Source of the DNA: Planctomycetales bacterium
Lineage (GTDB): Bacteria > Planctomycetota > Planctomycetia > Planctomycetales > Planctomycetaceae
NCBI GenBank assembly: GCA_026400835.1
Contig: JAPLOA010000046.1
Coordinates: 62,001-126,000, forward strand
DNA length: 64,000 nt
Direction: 5' to 3'
In this document: positions 47,396 to 57,627 of the stretch, in pieces
Layout of the letters: each line of letters opens with the position of its first letter
Position numbering within the stretch: the first letter of the stretch is position 1
Notes under the pieces: generated by a model
The model's database searches: none
Told to the model about the DNA's origin: nothing
What the model saw: only the letters and a program-made list of their open reading frames with translations
Made by a program: the position numbers and the translations under genes

Positions 47396-48134
47396 TTGAA
47401 GCCTCGTCAACTGGATTCGCGACCGCGTTCCGACGATGTGGACCGTCCGGCGTCTGCGCCCGGGAGAATCAGCCTGGCGATCCGATGCCGACCCATGTAG
47501 CCATCTCGCTCCGCCGAGATGTGCCTTAGGCAATGCACATTGCGATGCCGGAGCCGGCCGCCAATGTCCAAAACGCAATCCTATAGTTGTGCTGGCGAAT
47601 GCTCCGGAGTTTTCTCAGCGACAGGCTCTCTGCAAGGACTCGTCTCGATGGAGCGAGACGGCTAAGTTGAGAACCGACTGATGTAAGTCGATGCAGTTGT
47701 TCAGAGAACACAGATTTGCGATTCACTTGCGATTCACTGAAAATTGAAGATCCTGTTTCTTGCCCCGCCAGTTCAGGGAAGCGGGACTCGTTCTTGGTCA
47801 ACCCTTGCTCGATTCTCGCAGGTCTGCCATGAATCACGTCTGCCATGAATGGGGAGCCCAATTCCCTTGCGTTCGTGAAGTCAATGCAAATTGTTCAGGC
47901 ACTTAAGGGTGAAAGACAGTCTTCAAACAGAGAGTCAGCTCCGGTTCATTTCCATTGCTCGTCAGTGAAAACGCAACACAGCCGGTTCAATGCACGAATT
48001 GGCTTGTGTATGCTGTCTGAATGTTACACTGTCGACGGAGTAGTTCATTCATAGGTCCTGAGTGAATACGACACGGCGACACTTTCGAATTCTGCTGCCG
48101 GACGATTGTCTGTGAGCCAGATGGAGAATGGTAG
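47396..48134. other. Intergenic region with a REP-like inverted pair
   Basis: 739 bp without a supported gene. It contains a REP-like pair at 47498-47664 (separate entry). The open frames crossing it are of low complexity or antisense-like and have no recognisable product. Confidence 0.5.
47498..47664. repeat. REP-like inverted pair with compensatory stem changes
   Basis: A 24-bp hairpin unit at 47498-47521 (stem catctcg/cgagatg) and its inverted relative at 47641-47664 (read on the minus strand, stem cgtctcg/cgagacg) share 20 of 24 positions. Two of the four differences are a matched pair across the stem (A-T to G-C). The spacer of 119 bp has no gene. The layout is that of a BIME. Confidence 0.8.
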
Positions 48135-49604
48135 ATGGCTGACCTGCAAATGCCTTTGGATGTCTCGTTCCCACAGAGTTCTCGCAGAAACCTTCTGCAA
48201 AGAACCGCAGCCGGGTTTGGGTCGCTTGCGTTCTCTTCGCTGCTTGCTGAGACAACTGCAGGTTCAGAGCCGAACAGTCAGGGCTCCATCGTTGGCCAGA
48301 TCCAGCAGGGCGCCCCGCAGCCGCATCACCTCGCTCGGGCCAGGCGGATCATCTTTTTATTCATGAGTGGCGGACCCTCACAGGTCGATACGTTTGATCC
48401 CAAGCCACTGTTAACTCGTGATGACGGCAAGCCTCTGCCGTTCGCAAAGCCCGAGATCCAGTTTAACGCAACAAGTAACCTGCTTAAGTCGCCGTGGCGT
48501 TTTCGTCAGTACGGTGAAAGCGGTCTGTGGGTCAGCGATTTGTTCCCGAAAGTGGCGGCTCATGTGGATGATCTCTGCATGATCCATTCGGTGCACGGCA
48601 CCAATCCAGCTCATGGTGGAGCTGTGATGAAACTCCACACCGGCAGCGACAATTTCGTGCGGCCAAGTATGGGATCGTGGGTCAGCTATGGATTGGGAAC
48701 AGAAAACTCCGGCCTGCCAGCATTCGTGACGATCTGCCCGACGCTCGCGTTTGGTGGAGTTAATAACTGGAGTTCTGCATTTCTCCCGGCAACCTATCAG
48801 GGCACTGCCATTGGCAACGCCAGCATTCCCTCCGCCAAGGCGCAGGTAAAGTTTATTCGCAACTCGCGATTGCCCCGTGAGATCCAGCAACTCCAACTGG
48901 AGCGTCTTGAACAGCGCAATCGGGAACACATGGCTCGCTCCGGTGCCGAGGCTTCTCTGGAGGCACGCATGCAGTCGTTCGAACTGGCGTTTCGAATGCA
49001 GTCGGAGTTGCCGAGAATCGAAGACCTGTCGACGGAGTCCGAGTCGACTCACAAAATGTACGGCATGGATAATCCGGTGACTGCGAACTTCGGGCGAATG
49101 TGCATGATGGCTCGCCGATTCGCCGAGGCTGGTGTTCGATTCATCCAGGTCACTCACAACGACGACAAAGTCCAGTGGGACCAGCATTCTGAACTAAAAA
49201 CCGCTCATGCAAAGAATGCTCTCGAAGTGGATCAGCCTATTGCTGCCTTGTTGCAGGATTTGAAAACGCGTGGATTGTTGGAAGACACTTTGATCTGGTG
49301 GGGTGGTGAATTCGGACGCACGCCAACGGCGGAATCGACAGGCCCAGCGGCTGGGCGAGATCACAACCAGGAAGGCTTTACGATGTGGCTGGCCGGCGGT
49401 GGCGTAAAGGGCGGTTTCCGGTACGGCTCAACCGACGATTACGGCTACTACGCTGCCGTAGACAAAGTCCACATCCATGACCTGCACGCCACAATTCTGG
49501 ATCTCATGGGGCTTGATCATGAACGCCTGACTTATCGCTACGCTGGTCGTGATTTCCGTCTGACCGATGTAGAAGGCCATGTCGTTCGGGAGATCTACGC
49601 CTAA
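48135..49604 (+). CDS. DUF1501 family protein, Tat-exported
   Basis: 489 residues. Tat signal near the N-terminus (SSRRNLLQRTAAGFGSLAF). The rest is a sulfatase/alkaline-phosphatase-like fold: FLFMSGGPSQVDTFDPKP near the start, VHGTNPAHGGAV, and the metal-site block WWGGEFGRTPTAE...GRDHNQEGF. DUF1501 genes are usually paired with a DUF1549/DUF1553 cytochrome gene in planctomycetes, but no such partner is adjacent here. Substrate unknown. The frame starts MADLQMPLDVS, and a later in-frame ATG is possible. Confidence 0.88.
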   Translation: MADLQMPLDVSFPQSSRRNLLQRTAAGFGSLAFSSLLAETTAGSEPNSQGSIVGQIQQGAPQPHHLARARRIIFLFMSGGPSQVDTFDPKPLLTRDDGKPLPFAKPEIQFNATSNLLKSPWRFRQYGESGLWVSDLFPKVAAHVDDLCMIHSVHGTNPAHGGAVMKLHTGSDNFVRPSMGSWVSYGLGTENSGLPAFVTICPTLAFGGVNNWSSAFLPATYQGTAIGNASIPSAKAQVKFIRNSRLPREIQQLQLERLEQRNREHMARSGAEASLEARMQSFELAFRMQSELPRIEDLSTESESTHKMYGMDNPVTANFGRMCMMARRFAEAGVRFIQVTHNDDKVQWDQHSELKTAHAKNALEVDQPIAALLQDLKTRGLLEDTLIWWGGEFGRTPTAESTGPAAGRDHNQEGFTMWLAGGGVKGGFRYGSTDDYGYYAAVDKVHIHDLHATILDLMGLDHERLTYRYAGRDFRLTDVEGHVVREIYA

Positions 49605-49984
49605 CTGCACAGCCCGGGGTTTCATGGTCATTTTTCTTTCCATAACTGGAACGGAACCTTGCGGTCAGTTCATTGTGTAGGGCGAAGACGTTCCATTTCA
49701 GAAACTGCGATCCATCTGTGGGAACAGTGTTATCCTTGATTCAATTGGAGTTGAATTTTTGACCGCAGGTTTTACAGATACTTCTGATAAGTCCGCAGGC
49801 AGAGCGTCACAAGAAATCTCAACATTCGCCCCAACGTGGCAATGTCCAACTGGCGAGTTGTCGTAGGGGCAAAGAGCCTCTGGACCCAACTCCTGAGACA
49901 CTCGTACAATCGGTTGCTGACACATTTGCTCAACCTACTCTGAAACGCCGGTCTCGCAAAGCCATTTCCGCGGAGTGTTTTATC
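49605..49984. other. Intergenic region, no gene recognised
   Basis: 380 bp between the DUF1501 gene and the next esterase. An open frame on the minus strand has no recognisable domain. No terminator with a T-tract was seen. Confidence 0.35.
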
Positions 49985-51238
49985 GTGACTCGTTGGTTCC
50001 TGGTTCTCGTGTTCGTCGTTCTGCTTCAGAATTCTGGTAATGCCTCAGCACAGACAACGGATGATTCGGTCATCGTGTCGCTGGAGACCTGGCTGAAGTC
50101 TCACGAATTGAATGATGTCGCGCTGACTGACCTGAGTGCTCAGCCATGGGCGGCCTCTGCAATCTCAAAGGACGATTCAGAGAAAGCCTCAGCGCTGCTC
50201 TGGAACGCTCGTCGTGAGTTCCTGCGGAAGGAACGAGCGTCGGAGATGGAAACGCGAGAGATTGTCCGCGGCGAACTCCGTATGCCGTTCTGGTATAAGA
50301 CCTTTGGCGATGCTCCAGCGTATGGACGCAGTTTGTTCATCTCGATGCACGGCGGCGGCGGTGCTCCGAAGGCCGTTAATGATCAGCAGTATGAGAATCA
50401 GAAGCAGCTTTATCAGCCGGCAGAGGGCGTTTACCTTGTTCCCCGAGCCCCCACAAATACCTGGAACCTGTGGCACGAAGGCCATATCGACATCTTTTTC
50501 GATCAGTTGATCACAGACATGATTGTGTTCGAAAACGTGAATCCGGATCGAGTTTACTTCATGGGATATTCAGCCGGTGGCGACGGAGTCTATCAGTTGG
50601 CACCTCGCATGGCCGATCGTCTGGCTGCCGCCGCAATGATGGCCGGGCATCCAAATGAAGCTCGCCCGGAAGGCCTGCGCAATATCGGCTTTACCATTCA
50701 CATGGGAGCCAATGATTCCGCCTACAATCGCAACAGGATCGCTGCGGAATGGGGGCAGAAGCTGGATGCGTTACAGGCCGCCGATCCCGAGAGTTACATC
50801 CATGAAACGACGATCCATCCAGATAAGGGCCATTGGATGAATCTGCAGGATGCTGTGGCTGTTCCGTGGATGGCAAGGTTCACTCGCAATCCCTGGCCAA
50901 AGAAAGTCCACTGGGTTCAGGACGACATCACTCACTCAAGGTTTTATTGGCTGCAAACAGATCTGGCCTCGGCAAAGGCCGGTGATGAAATCATATCCAC
51001 AGTGAGCGAACAGCAGATTCACATTCAGCAGAGTTCTGCTGCAACTCTGACGGTGCTTCTGAGTGATCGTCTGTTAAATCTCGATTTGCCAATTACCGTC
51101 GTCCTCCCCGATGAAACAAAGACCGAGCACCGTGTCATTCGATCCGTCCGCTCACTGACGACTTCGCTCCAGCAACGCAACGATCCACAAAGCCTCGCCA
51201 GTGCCAGTATTTCGCTGACGATCCCGGCAAAGCTGTAA
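49985..51238 (+). CDS. Secreted alpha/beta hydrolase (PHB-depolymerase-like esterase)
   Basis: 417 residues. Signal peptide (FLVLVFVVLLQNSGNASA) then an alpha-helical N-terminal region (about 25-95) and an alpha/beta hydrolase domain. SMHGGGGAP is the oxyanion region, FMGYSAGGDGVY the nucleophile elbow, and HPDKGHWM the catalytic His block. The C-terminal ~110 residues form a beta domain (HWVQDDITHSRFYWL). Polymer or ester substrate unknown. Confidence 0.8.
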   Translation: MTRWFLVLVFVVLLQNSGNASAQTTDDSVIVSLETWLKSHELNDVALTDLSAQPWAASAISKDDSEKASALLWNARREFLRKERASEMETREIVRGELRMPFWYKTFGDAPAYGRSLFISMHGGGGAPKAVNDQQYENQKQLYQPAEGVYLVPRAPTNTWNLWHEGHIDIFFDQLITDMIVFENVNPDRVYFMGYSAGGDGVYQLAPRMADRLAAAAMMAGHPNEARPEGLRNIGFTIHMGANDSAYNRNRIAAEWGQKLDALQAADPESYIHETTIHPDKGHWMNLQDAVAVPWMARFTRNPWPKKVHWVQDDITHSRFYWLQTDLASAKAGDEIISTVSEQQIHIQQSSAATLTVLLSDRLLNLDLPITVVLPDETKTEHRVIRSVRSLTTSLQQRNDPQSLASASISLTIPAKL

Positions 51239-51653
51239 GCGCCGTAACCGAGGTTGCGCAAAAACAGAGAAGGGCAAGCGAAACTCAAACCTGCTCCAGA
51301 TCGCCTTGGATACCGAGTGCTGTGGTTGCTGTGAGTCTCCCTCGAATGACTGAGTCCGTCACGGCAATACACTCGGTAGGCCGGACCGGAGAATGAGTTG
51401 TAGAAACTCGGATCGCATATCCCTGTGTCTCAACAGGGAAGAATTGAAGTTGAAGTTCTCGGCAGAAATTCCAATGTGGCAAGGTTGCCATTCTCACGCT
51501 CGCACCTTCTAATGAACATACGAGTGTTGTTGTTGGAACTGTCCGAGAGTGGCAGTTTGATCGCCGGGACCTTTGCCTGCTCGGCGCCTTGCGGTTGACA
51601 TCATTCTAATAGTCTCATGATTTTTATTATTTTTTCCTCAATGGCGATTTCTC
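51239..51653. other. Promoter region of the ArsR-type regulator
   Basis: 415 bp. A TTGACA (51595-51600) sits 54 bp before the ArsR start, followed by an AT-rich stretch with only a poor -10 candidate (TGATTT, 17-bp spacing). No clear ArsR/SmtB operator palindrome was found. Confidence 0.35.
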
Positions 51654-51971
51654 GTGGCACAGGAAGTTTTTGACGCGAATTTCTGCGCGGAACGTCTCAA
51701 GGCGCTGGGTGACCCCCATCGCCTGAAGATCGTAAATGCGCTGCGATACGGCGAACTCGCGGTCGGCGACATTGCGGAATTGCTCGAAGCGGAAGTCGTG
51801 ACGGTCTCGCACCACCTGAAGATCATGAAGTACGCGAATCTCGTTGAGGTGCGGCGTGAGGGGCGGTTTATGTATTACCGTCTTCATGAAGACTTGCAGT
51901 GCACAAAGGGCAAGGGAACAAGGCTTCTTGATCTCGGCTGCTGCAGACTTGAAGTTCCGGATCCAAAATAG
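51654..51971 (+). CDS. ArsR/SmtB-family winged-helix transcriptional regulator
   Basis: 105 residues beginning with GTG at 51654; no in-frame ATG precedes it closely. The HTH core is LKALGDPHRLKIVNALRYGELAVGDIAELLEAEVVTVSHHLKIMKYANLV. A C-terminal segment carries Cys residues (LQCTKGKG, LDLGCCRLEVPD) that could sense metal. It lies 82 bp before the COG0523 GTPase, so the two probably form an operon controlled by this regulator. Zinc or another thiophilic metal is a reasonable guess, not shown. Confidence 0.88.
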   Translation: MAQEVFDANFCAERLKALGDPHRLKIVNALRYGELAVGDIAELLEAEVVTVSHHLKIMKYANLVEVRREGRFMYYRLHEDLQCTKGKGTRLLDLGCCRLEVPDPK

Positions 51972-52053
51972 CTGCCCTCCGATTCGCACAACATCGGCAG
52001 TCAATTGATTGCCGTTCGAAATCACCAGGACACTCAGACAAGAAAAGAAGTCG

Positions 52054-53145
52054 ATGAAACCCGTTTATATCATGGTCGGTGGATTCCTCGGTGCCGGAAA
52101 AACGTCCACCATTTCCCGACTTGCCCGTCACTACATGAGCGAGGGGAAAAAGGTCGGCATCGTGACGAATGACCAGACCACAGATCTGGTCGATACTCAG
52201 AGTCTGCGGTCACAGGGCTTCGATGTGGGGGAAGTGGCGGGTTCGTGTTTCTGCTGCAACTTCAATGCGCTGACGTCGACCGTCGAGGGACTAGGTGAAG
52301 GTGAGCTTCCGGACATTATCCTGGCGGAACCGGTTGGCAGTTGCACAGACCTTGTGGCGACTGTGATTCGACCGCTGACGGAAGTCTATGGCGTTCCACT
52401 GGACATCGCACCGTACGGAGTCATCCTGAAGCCAAGTCATGGTCTAAGAATTCTGCGTGGCGAAGCGACCAGCGGATTCTCACCGAAAGCGAACTACATC
52501 TTCCGCAAGCAGATTGAAGAAGCCGATTTTGTCGTCATCAACCGCGTGGATGAGTTGTCCGCAGCCGATGTCTCTGAATTGCAGTCGCTGATTGAAAAAG
52601 AATACCCTGGCCGTCCCGTGTTGAGATGCTCTGCAAAGACCGGCGAAGGTTTTGGTGCTCTTGTCGAAACTCTGGCACTGCGTGGTCAATTTGGCAAACG
52701 AGTGATGGAGGTTGATTACGACATCTACGCGGAAGGCGAAGCGGAACTGGGATGGCTCAACAGTCAGGTTGTTGTTGAGTCAAAGCAGGAATTCGAACTG
52801 GATCAACTGTTGGTGGATTTAATTCGCCGCCTGCACGCTCGATTGCTGTCCGCCAGTGCTGAGGCTGCTCATCTAAAAGTGATTGGCCTGTGTGACACAA
52901 GCTATGCGGTCGCCAATGTTGTCAGCAATCAAACCGGCCCGGAACTTTCCCTCGCATCAGCAACGAAAACGACGACGGCCAATGTGGTTGTCAATGCTCG
53001 TGTCGCGATTGATCCGGCCGATCTTGAAGTCATGGTCCGGGAAGAATTGGAGTCCGCGACAAAGGCAATCGGAGCGACTCAGAACGTCGTTTCTTTGCAG
53101 AGCTTCCGACCGGGTCGTCCTGTCCCTACGCATCGAATTTCTTAG
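52054..53145 (+). CDS. COG0523/G3E GTPase (CobW-like metallochaperone)
   Basis: 363 residues from the ATG at 52054 (MKPVYIMVGGFLGAGKTS, Walker A). Also present are the CxCC metal-binding motif GSCFCCNF, the LAEPVG switch block, and NRVDE (G4). The C-terminal half deviates from typical COG0523 (SxxxE, QEFELDQLLVDLI). COG0523 proteins insert or deliver metals, often zinc under limitation. Encoded directly after an ArsR-type regulator, suggesting metal-responsive expression. Convergent with the next DUF1501 gene. Confidence 0.88.
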   Translation: MKPVYIMVGGFLGAGKTSTISRLARHYMSEGKKVGIVTNDQTTDLVDTQSLRSQGFDVGEVAGSCFCCNFNALTSTVEGLGEGELPDIILAEPVGSCTDLVATVIRPLTEVYGVPLDIAPYGVILKPSHGLRILRGEATSGFSPKANYIFRKQIEEADFVVINRVDELSAADVSELQSLIEKEYPGRPVLRCSAKTGEGFGALVETLALRGQFGKRVMEVDYDIYAEGEAELGWLNSQVVVESKQEFELDQLLVDLIRRLHARLLSASAEAAHLKVIGLCDTSYAVANVVSNQTGPELSLASATKTTTANVVVNARVAIDPADLEVMVREELESATKAIGATQNVVSLQSFRPGRPVPTHRIS

Positions 53146-53348
53146 CTGGACTGGACTGTGTTACCCCCGCTCCCCGAGGTGGATAACGGGCGCCGTTTCA
53201 CTCAGAAAATTCTGATCACAAAGCTCCTTTAGTGAATCTGAGTCGTCAAACATGGCGCATCCCGGTTAGGCGGTGTTGCGAAGCAGCAAGAAGCAGAGGC
53301 CACAATTCCACATTCCCTGAAAAAGTACGGTGACCTCTGCTGAACCCC

Positions 53349-54758
53349 TCAACCAAAAATTGCTGTCACCGGGTTGCCGGTGGAAATGCGGACGGGGCGA
53401 CCGAACTCATCCGGGATGGCAGTTTCTGGTGAGAATCCGAACGCGTGCAGAATAGTCGCCGCGTAGTCTTCCGGAGTGACGGGATTGTCTTTCACATACG
53501 CCCCCTGAGCATCGCTGGCTCCATAAATTGCACCGCCGCGAATACCTCCGCCGGCGAGCAAATTCGTGTAACAATGAGCCCAATGGTCGCGGCCATTTGT
53601 TGCATTGATCTTCGGTGTCCGCCCAAACTCTCCGGCGACGGAAACGAGCGTGTCGTCCAGCAGTCCTCGCTGTTCAAGATCTTCCAGCAGTGCCGAGAAC
53701 GATCGGTCAAACGAGGGCGTACAATACTGATGAGTAATCTGCTGGCGTCCTGTGAGTTGTCCATCAATGCCGCAAACGTCGTTCGGCACACCGTGATTAT
53801 CCCACAGATTGAACTGGCAACCCTTCGTGTCGAAAAACGTCCAGAACACGTTGACGACTCGCACTCCGGATTCAATCAGTCGACGAGCCATCAGAAAGCT
53901 TTGACCGTACTCATTGCGGCCGTAGCGATCTCGCATCGTCGCGGACTCATTCTCCAGATTGAACGCGTCGCTGGCCGCAGCACCGCTCAGCAACTGAAAC
54001 GACTTCTCATAGAATCCATCGTACCGCTGAGTTGCGGAGTCTGGCAGCGTGCGACCGATGGTCTGGCGAAGCTGGCGGCGTGATGTCAGACGCGTCGCCG
54101 AAACATCCTGCAGTAGTTGCACGGAATCAAGATTCAGCGGAGCTTCGGTGAGAGAACCTTTGCGCTCCTTGTTGAACATCAGCGGATCATAGCCAGGCCC
54201 CAGAAATCCACCGGATTGGCCTTTGTAGTTTGGGGAACTGGTTGTAAACGGACGAGGTAAAACGACCCAGGCCGGAAGATCTCCCTTTTCACCGAGAAGC
54301 TTGTGGAGAATTCCTCCGAGCCCCGGATGATCTCGCCGGGAGGCATAAACATCTGTGGCGATCCGAGGCAGTTCGCCCATGACCGTGTGCGCGATGGCTC
54401 CGCTGTGATCATTGTTGGTATGCGTCATCGAGCGGATCAGAGCCAGTTTGTCGGCATGCTGAGCGACTTGCGGAATCAACTCGCCAAAAGGAAGACCGGG
54501 CACCGCTGTGGAGATCGGAGAGAAGTACGATCTGATGCCCGATGGTGCCTCAGGCTTCATGTCCCAGAGATCAGGCTGCGAAGGACCGCCGCAAAGAAAG
54601 ATCGAGATGCACCGTTTGGCTGTTGCCGTTGAAGGAGCAGTTGTCGTCGCCGCTTCCAGGGCTCGAGGAATCATCAGCCCCGTGGCGGTCAGCGCACTGA
54701 TTCTTGAGGCGGCTCGTCGCGTCAGGCAACTTAGCGGTTGAGGAAACAGAGTAATCAC
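53349..54758 (-). CDS. DUF1501 family protein, second copy
   Basis: 469 residues. N-terminal signal with Arg pair (CLTRRAASRISALTATGLMIP), weak Tat match. Core motifs are IFLCGGPSQPDLWDMKP, SMTHTNNDHSGAIAHT and VAGEFGRTPKINATNGRDHW, paralogous to the other DUF1501 gene in the window but clearly diverged. No DUF1553 partner is adjacent. Convergent with the GTPase gene; the 203-bp gap holds no T-tract terminator. Confidence 0.9.
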   Translation of the reverse strand: MITLFPQPLSCLTRRAASRISALTATGLMIPRALEAATTTAPSTATAKRCISIFLCGGPSQPDLWDMKPEAPSGIRSYFSPISTAVPGLPFGELIPQVAQHADKLALIRSMTHTNNDHSGAIAHTVMGELPRIATDVYASRRDHPGLGGILHKLLGEKGDLPAWVVLPRPFTTSSPNYKGQSGGFLGPGYDPLMFNKERKGSLTEAPLNLDSVQLLQDVSATRLTSRRQLRQTIGRTLPDSATQRYDGFYEKSFQLLSGAAASDAFNLENESATMRDRYGRNEYGQSFLMARRLIESGVRVVNVFWTFFDTKGCQFNLWDNHGVPNDVCGIDGQLTGRQQITHQYCTPSFDRSFSALLEDLEQRGLLDDTLVSVAGEFGRTPKINATNGRDHWAHCYTNLLAGGGIRGGAIYGASDAQGAYVKDNPVTPEDYAATILHAFGFSPETAIPDEFGRPVRISTGNPVTAIFG

Positions 54759-54929
54759 GATGCGACTCCCGGCACGAACTCCATCGATCTCACGGCCGTA
54801 GCTTATTGAAAAGTCGCCGCTATTCGAGCATCGTTGCTGAAGAATGGGCCATTTTGCCGAAGACTTTGGATGTGTCCCCCCTTGTTCTCCGAACGCGGAA
54901 TCGCGAGACCATCAACGGCCCGATGCTGG

Positions 54930-57347
54930 CTAGTTCGTGGTGCCATCCTCAGTCGGCTGAGACTGCTGCTCTATCTGCAAATGCTTGAGCGTGGTTCGCC
55001 AATCAGGTGATTGGATTAGCCGAGACATCGCCATCTCCATCGCCTGATTGGCCATATCCTGTTCGATCCCGGCAATTGCATTCGATGCATCCGGTGTTGA
55101 AGAGCCAACGCGAAAAACGTCGTTCGAGATTCGGAACAGAAATTCTTCCGGCAATTCCGCTTCCCGAATGGCAGGTACCTGATTGAGCACTTCAGGCGAA
55201 ATGGCGCCCGCCAAAGCCACGGCAACCCGTTCGCGTACTTTCTTCGACTCGGACACCGCAGTCGCGAGCGTATAGGCCAGCATAATGCGACGACTGATCA
55301 CGACCTCAGCGGATGACTCTGCAATATAGTCATCAGAAAAAACTCGGTAGGGAGTCGTCAGTGGTTGCGGGATTCGGATCCGAAGAGGCCTGATATCTCC
55401 AGTCTTCGTATCGGCAACAATCAAGGCGGCAAGCTGCAAAGCCGTTTCTTCCGAAAACTTGTTGGCCAGCAAAATACCAAGAGCACCTGCCGCGTCCAGC
55501 CATTCATGCTGAGTGGAACGATCAATAACAGCCTTTACCACGACGGGGGGTATTGAGTCGCGCAAACTGTCGTTCGAGAATCCTGTTCTAATAAGAGTAA
55601 TTGAAGCTTCCAGGCATCGAGGATGGTTCTCGTCCTTCGCTATCTCATGCAGCAGTTTGTGAGCCATCCATAACCCCTGCCGGGAGCGAAAAACTGTCAT
55701 AAGGGCGTCCTGATAGCCTTTGGGAAAATCCTCAAAACGATCAATGTCGTCGTGAAGAAGCTTCGCGAGCGGTCCATCTTCCGGAGCCATTTCAATGCCA
55801 CTTTGATTGTGCTCGACGCTCTCAAGCAGCGACTCCAGAAACTGAAAGTCTGTTGAAAGCACAGCTTGTGCAGCGCCATCTTGCCCCAATGCAAGCGATC
55901 TTGCGTTGATGGTCCTCCAGCGAGCGATCACATTCTTCAGAAAGGCTTCCTGTGTTTCAGGCGGTTGATCCCTGATCAGATTCAGCAAACGCTGTGCTTC
56001 ATCCTCGGAAAGTCCCGGCTTTAGAACACATCGAATGCGACGATACCATTCCTCAGAGGGTTCCAGCTCGCTGAATGTCCGTTGAATAATATCATTGCGA
56101 ATATCGGAGCACCGTTGTCTGTAAGCGAGGTGCTCACTGCCAGCCTTCAATGCCATCATCAGCTTTTCGAGCTCAGTATGCGACATTGAGTGCTGTGACG
56201 CTCGCGAGATCCATTCATCGAACGAAAGGTGATCGTAAACCGTCACCTGAGGAAGATATCTCAGCTTCTCGGCGTCATCCAAATGTCCAATCACAAGTCC
56301 GCCATTCAGGCCGGCCAAAGAATCCGTTGGAGAACTGCGGAAGACCATAGCTTCCCCGGTGAATTCCTCCCATGTTCGCAGCAATGTGTTCAAGTGAGTC
56401 AGCTCGACGGTCGCTGCCTTCTTATCTGCTGAAGCCAGTGCTGCGACGAGACCTAATTGACCGTCACCTGCTGACATCATGTTCTCAACAACGCTGTACT
56501 TCCAGCCGCTCAAGCCGTAGGCACCATCTGGCTGAGGATACAGATTGAGGACCGTTTGCATTTCATCCTGTATTAGAGAGCGGAGTCGGGGAGAATCCGC
56601 CCCGATCATGCGAAGGACATCGACAGCCAGTGTCGCTGGACTAACCCAGACGCAGACCACATCTTCCAGGGCCTGATCATGTTGAGATGCTAAAAGGATC
56701 CGTTCGTCAGACGTCGAACGATTCGTTCTGGTCTGCTCAATCAAAGTCACCAGCAATTGCTCAGTCGCCTTCAGATACAAGGCTTCCCGTTTTTGTGACC
56801 GTATCGACGACGGTGGAAGATTTCGAGCGATCTTCAGAATGACGGTCTCTGAATCTGCATAGGAAGCGTTGGGACTGAGCTGTGAAAGCTCCATGATGGC
56901 TTCAAAAAGCTTCTCCGACTCATAACCTTCAACATCTGGCTCCGATGACTCAACCTTAACCGACTCCAATTCGCTAAGCAGCTTATGGTTCGAATCCGAA
57001 TGCGTGTTAAGTGGTGGCTGTGGATCTGAGTTGGCACTGTCGGGCTTGAAGGTGACCTGAATCTGGTGACCGGCGTTTGTGACAATCTGTAATTGATCGT
57101 CGACCACTTTCACCTCTTTGAATTCCACAGGGAGAAGCAGTTCATGTTGCCCGCTGGAAATCTTCACTCCCTTCGGCCCTGTTGAAACTTCAAACTCCGC
57201 AGCCGTCTCGTCGACCGTGCACACGTTCAAGACCACTGGACCATCGACAAAGTCGACGCTGATGGTTCCGGAGCTCGTTCGAATATCAATGAGCCCGGAA
57301 GTCAGCACGGTCAACAGCCACAGGCATCCATTCAGCAAACTGAACAT
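54930..57347 (-). CDS. Unrecognised large secreted protein
   Basis: About 805 residues from the ATG at 57347, which opens a signal peptide (MFSLLNGCLWLLTVLTSGLIDI); an ATG 13 codons upstream is possible. Residues about 20-110 are beta-rich (GTISVDFVDGPVVLNVC), then a Ser/Asp/Glu-rich linker (about 110-160). The remaining ~640 residues are mostly helical with no repeats I can name. No catalytic motif, TM helix beyond the signal, or cysteine pattern stands out. It is flanked by a DUF1501 gene and a duplicated cytochrome leader. I do not recognise the family. Confidence 0.7.
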   Translation of the reverse strand: MFSLLNGCLWLLTVLTSGLIDIRTSSGTISVDFVDGPVVLNVCTVDETAAEFEVSTGPKGVKISSGQHELLLPVEFKEVKVVDDQLQIVTNAGHQIQVTFKPDSANSDPQPPLNTHSDSNHKLLSELESVKVESSEPDVEGYESEKLFEAIMELSQLSPNASYADSETVILKIARNLPPSSIRSQKREALYLKATEQLLVTLIEQTRTNRSTSDERILLASQHDQALEDVVCVWVSPATLAVDVLRMIGADSPRLRSLIQDEMQTVLNLYPQPDGAYGLSGWKYSVVENMMSAGDGQLGLVAALASADKKAATVELTHLNTLLRTWEEFTGEAMVFRSSPTDSLAGLNGGLVIGHLDDAEKLRYLPQVTVYDHLSFDEWISRASQHSMSHTELEKLMMALKAGSEHLAYRQRCSDIRNDIIQRTFSELEPSEEWYRRIRCVLKPGLSEDEAQRLLNLIRDQPPETQEAFLKNVIARWRTINARSLALGQDGAAQAVLSTDFQFLESLLESVEHNQSGIEMAPEDGPLAKLLHDDIDRFEDFPKGYQDALMTVFRSRQGLWMAHKLLHEIAKDENHPRCLEASITLIRTGFSNDSLRDSIPPVVVKAVIDRSTQHEWLDAAGALGILLANKFSEETALQLAALIVADTKTGDIRPLRIRIPQPLTTPYRVFSDDYIAESSAEVVISRRIMLAYTLATAVSESKKVRERVAVALAGAISPEVLNQVPAIREAELPEEFLFRISNDVFRVGSSTPDASNAIAGIEQDMANQAMEMAMSRLIQSPDWRTTLKHLQIEQQSQPTEDGTTN

Positions 57348-57627
57348 CTCGGACTCCCCAACGTTGGCACACCGGAACCACTCCAATACACATAATCACC
57401 AGCAGGGGTGGAATTCTATATGGCACTCCATGCTAAAGGCAACTGCGAAGGAGTTCCCCGAAGAATGTCGGCGACGAACAGTGCGGCAGACAGGCAGCGA
57501 TGGCAACGCAAGCACCCCGCAAGCATGCTCATCTGGCAGCAAGATGCTGACCCTGCACGGCGATGGTCCCACTCTGGAACACACTGAGCTTGAACAAATG
57601 CGTTGCCTTTCCAGATCGTCCCCTCGG

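Noticed and set aside
46424-47578. 384-codon frame antisense to the esterase
   Set aside because: It covers the esterase coding sequence and has no supported product.
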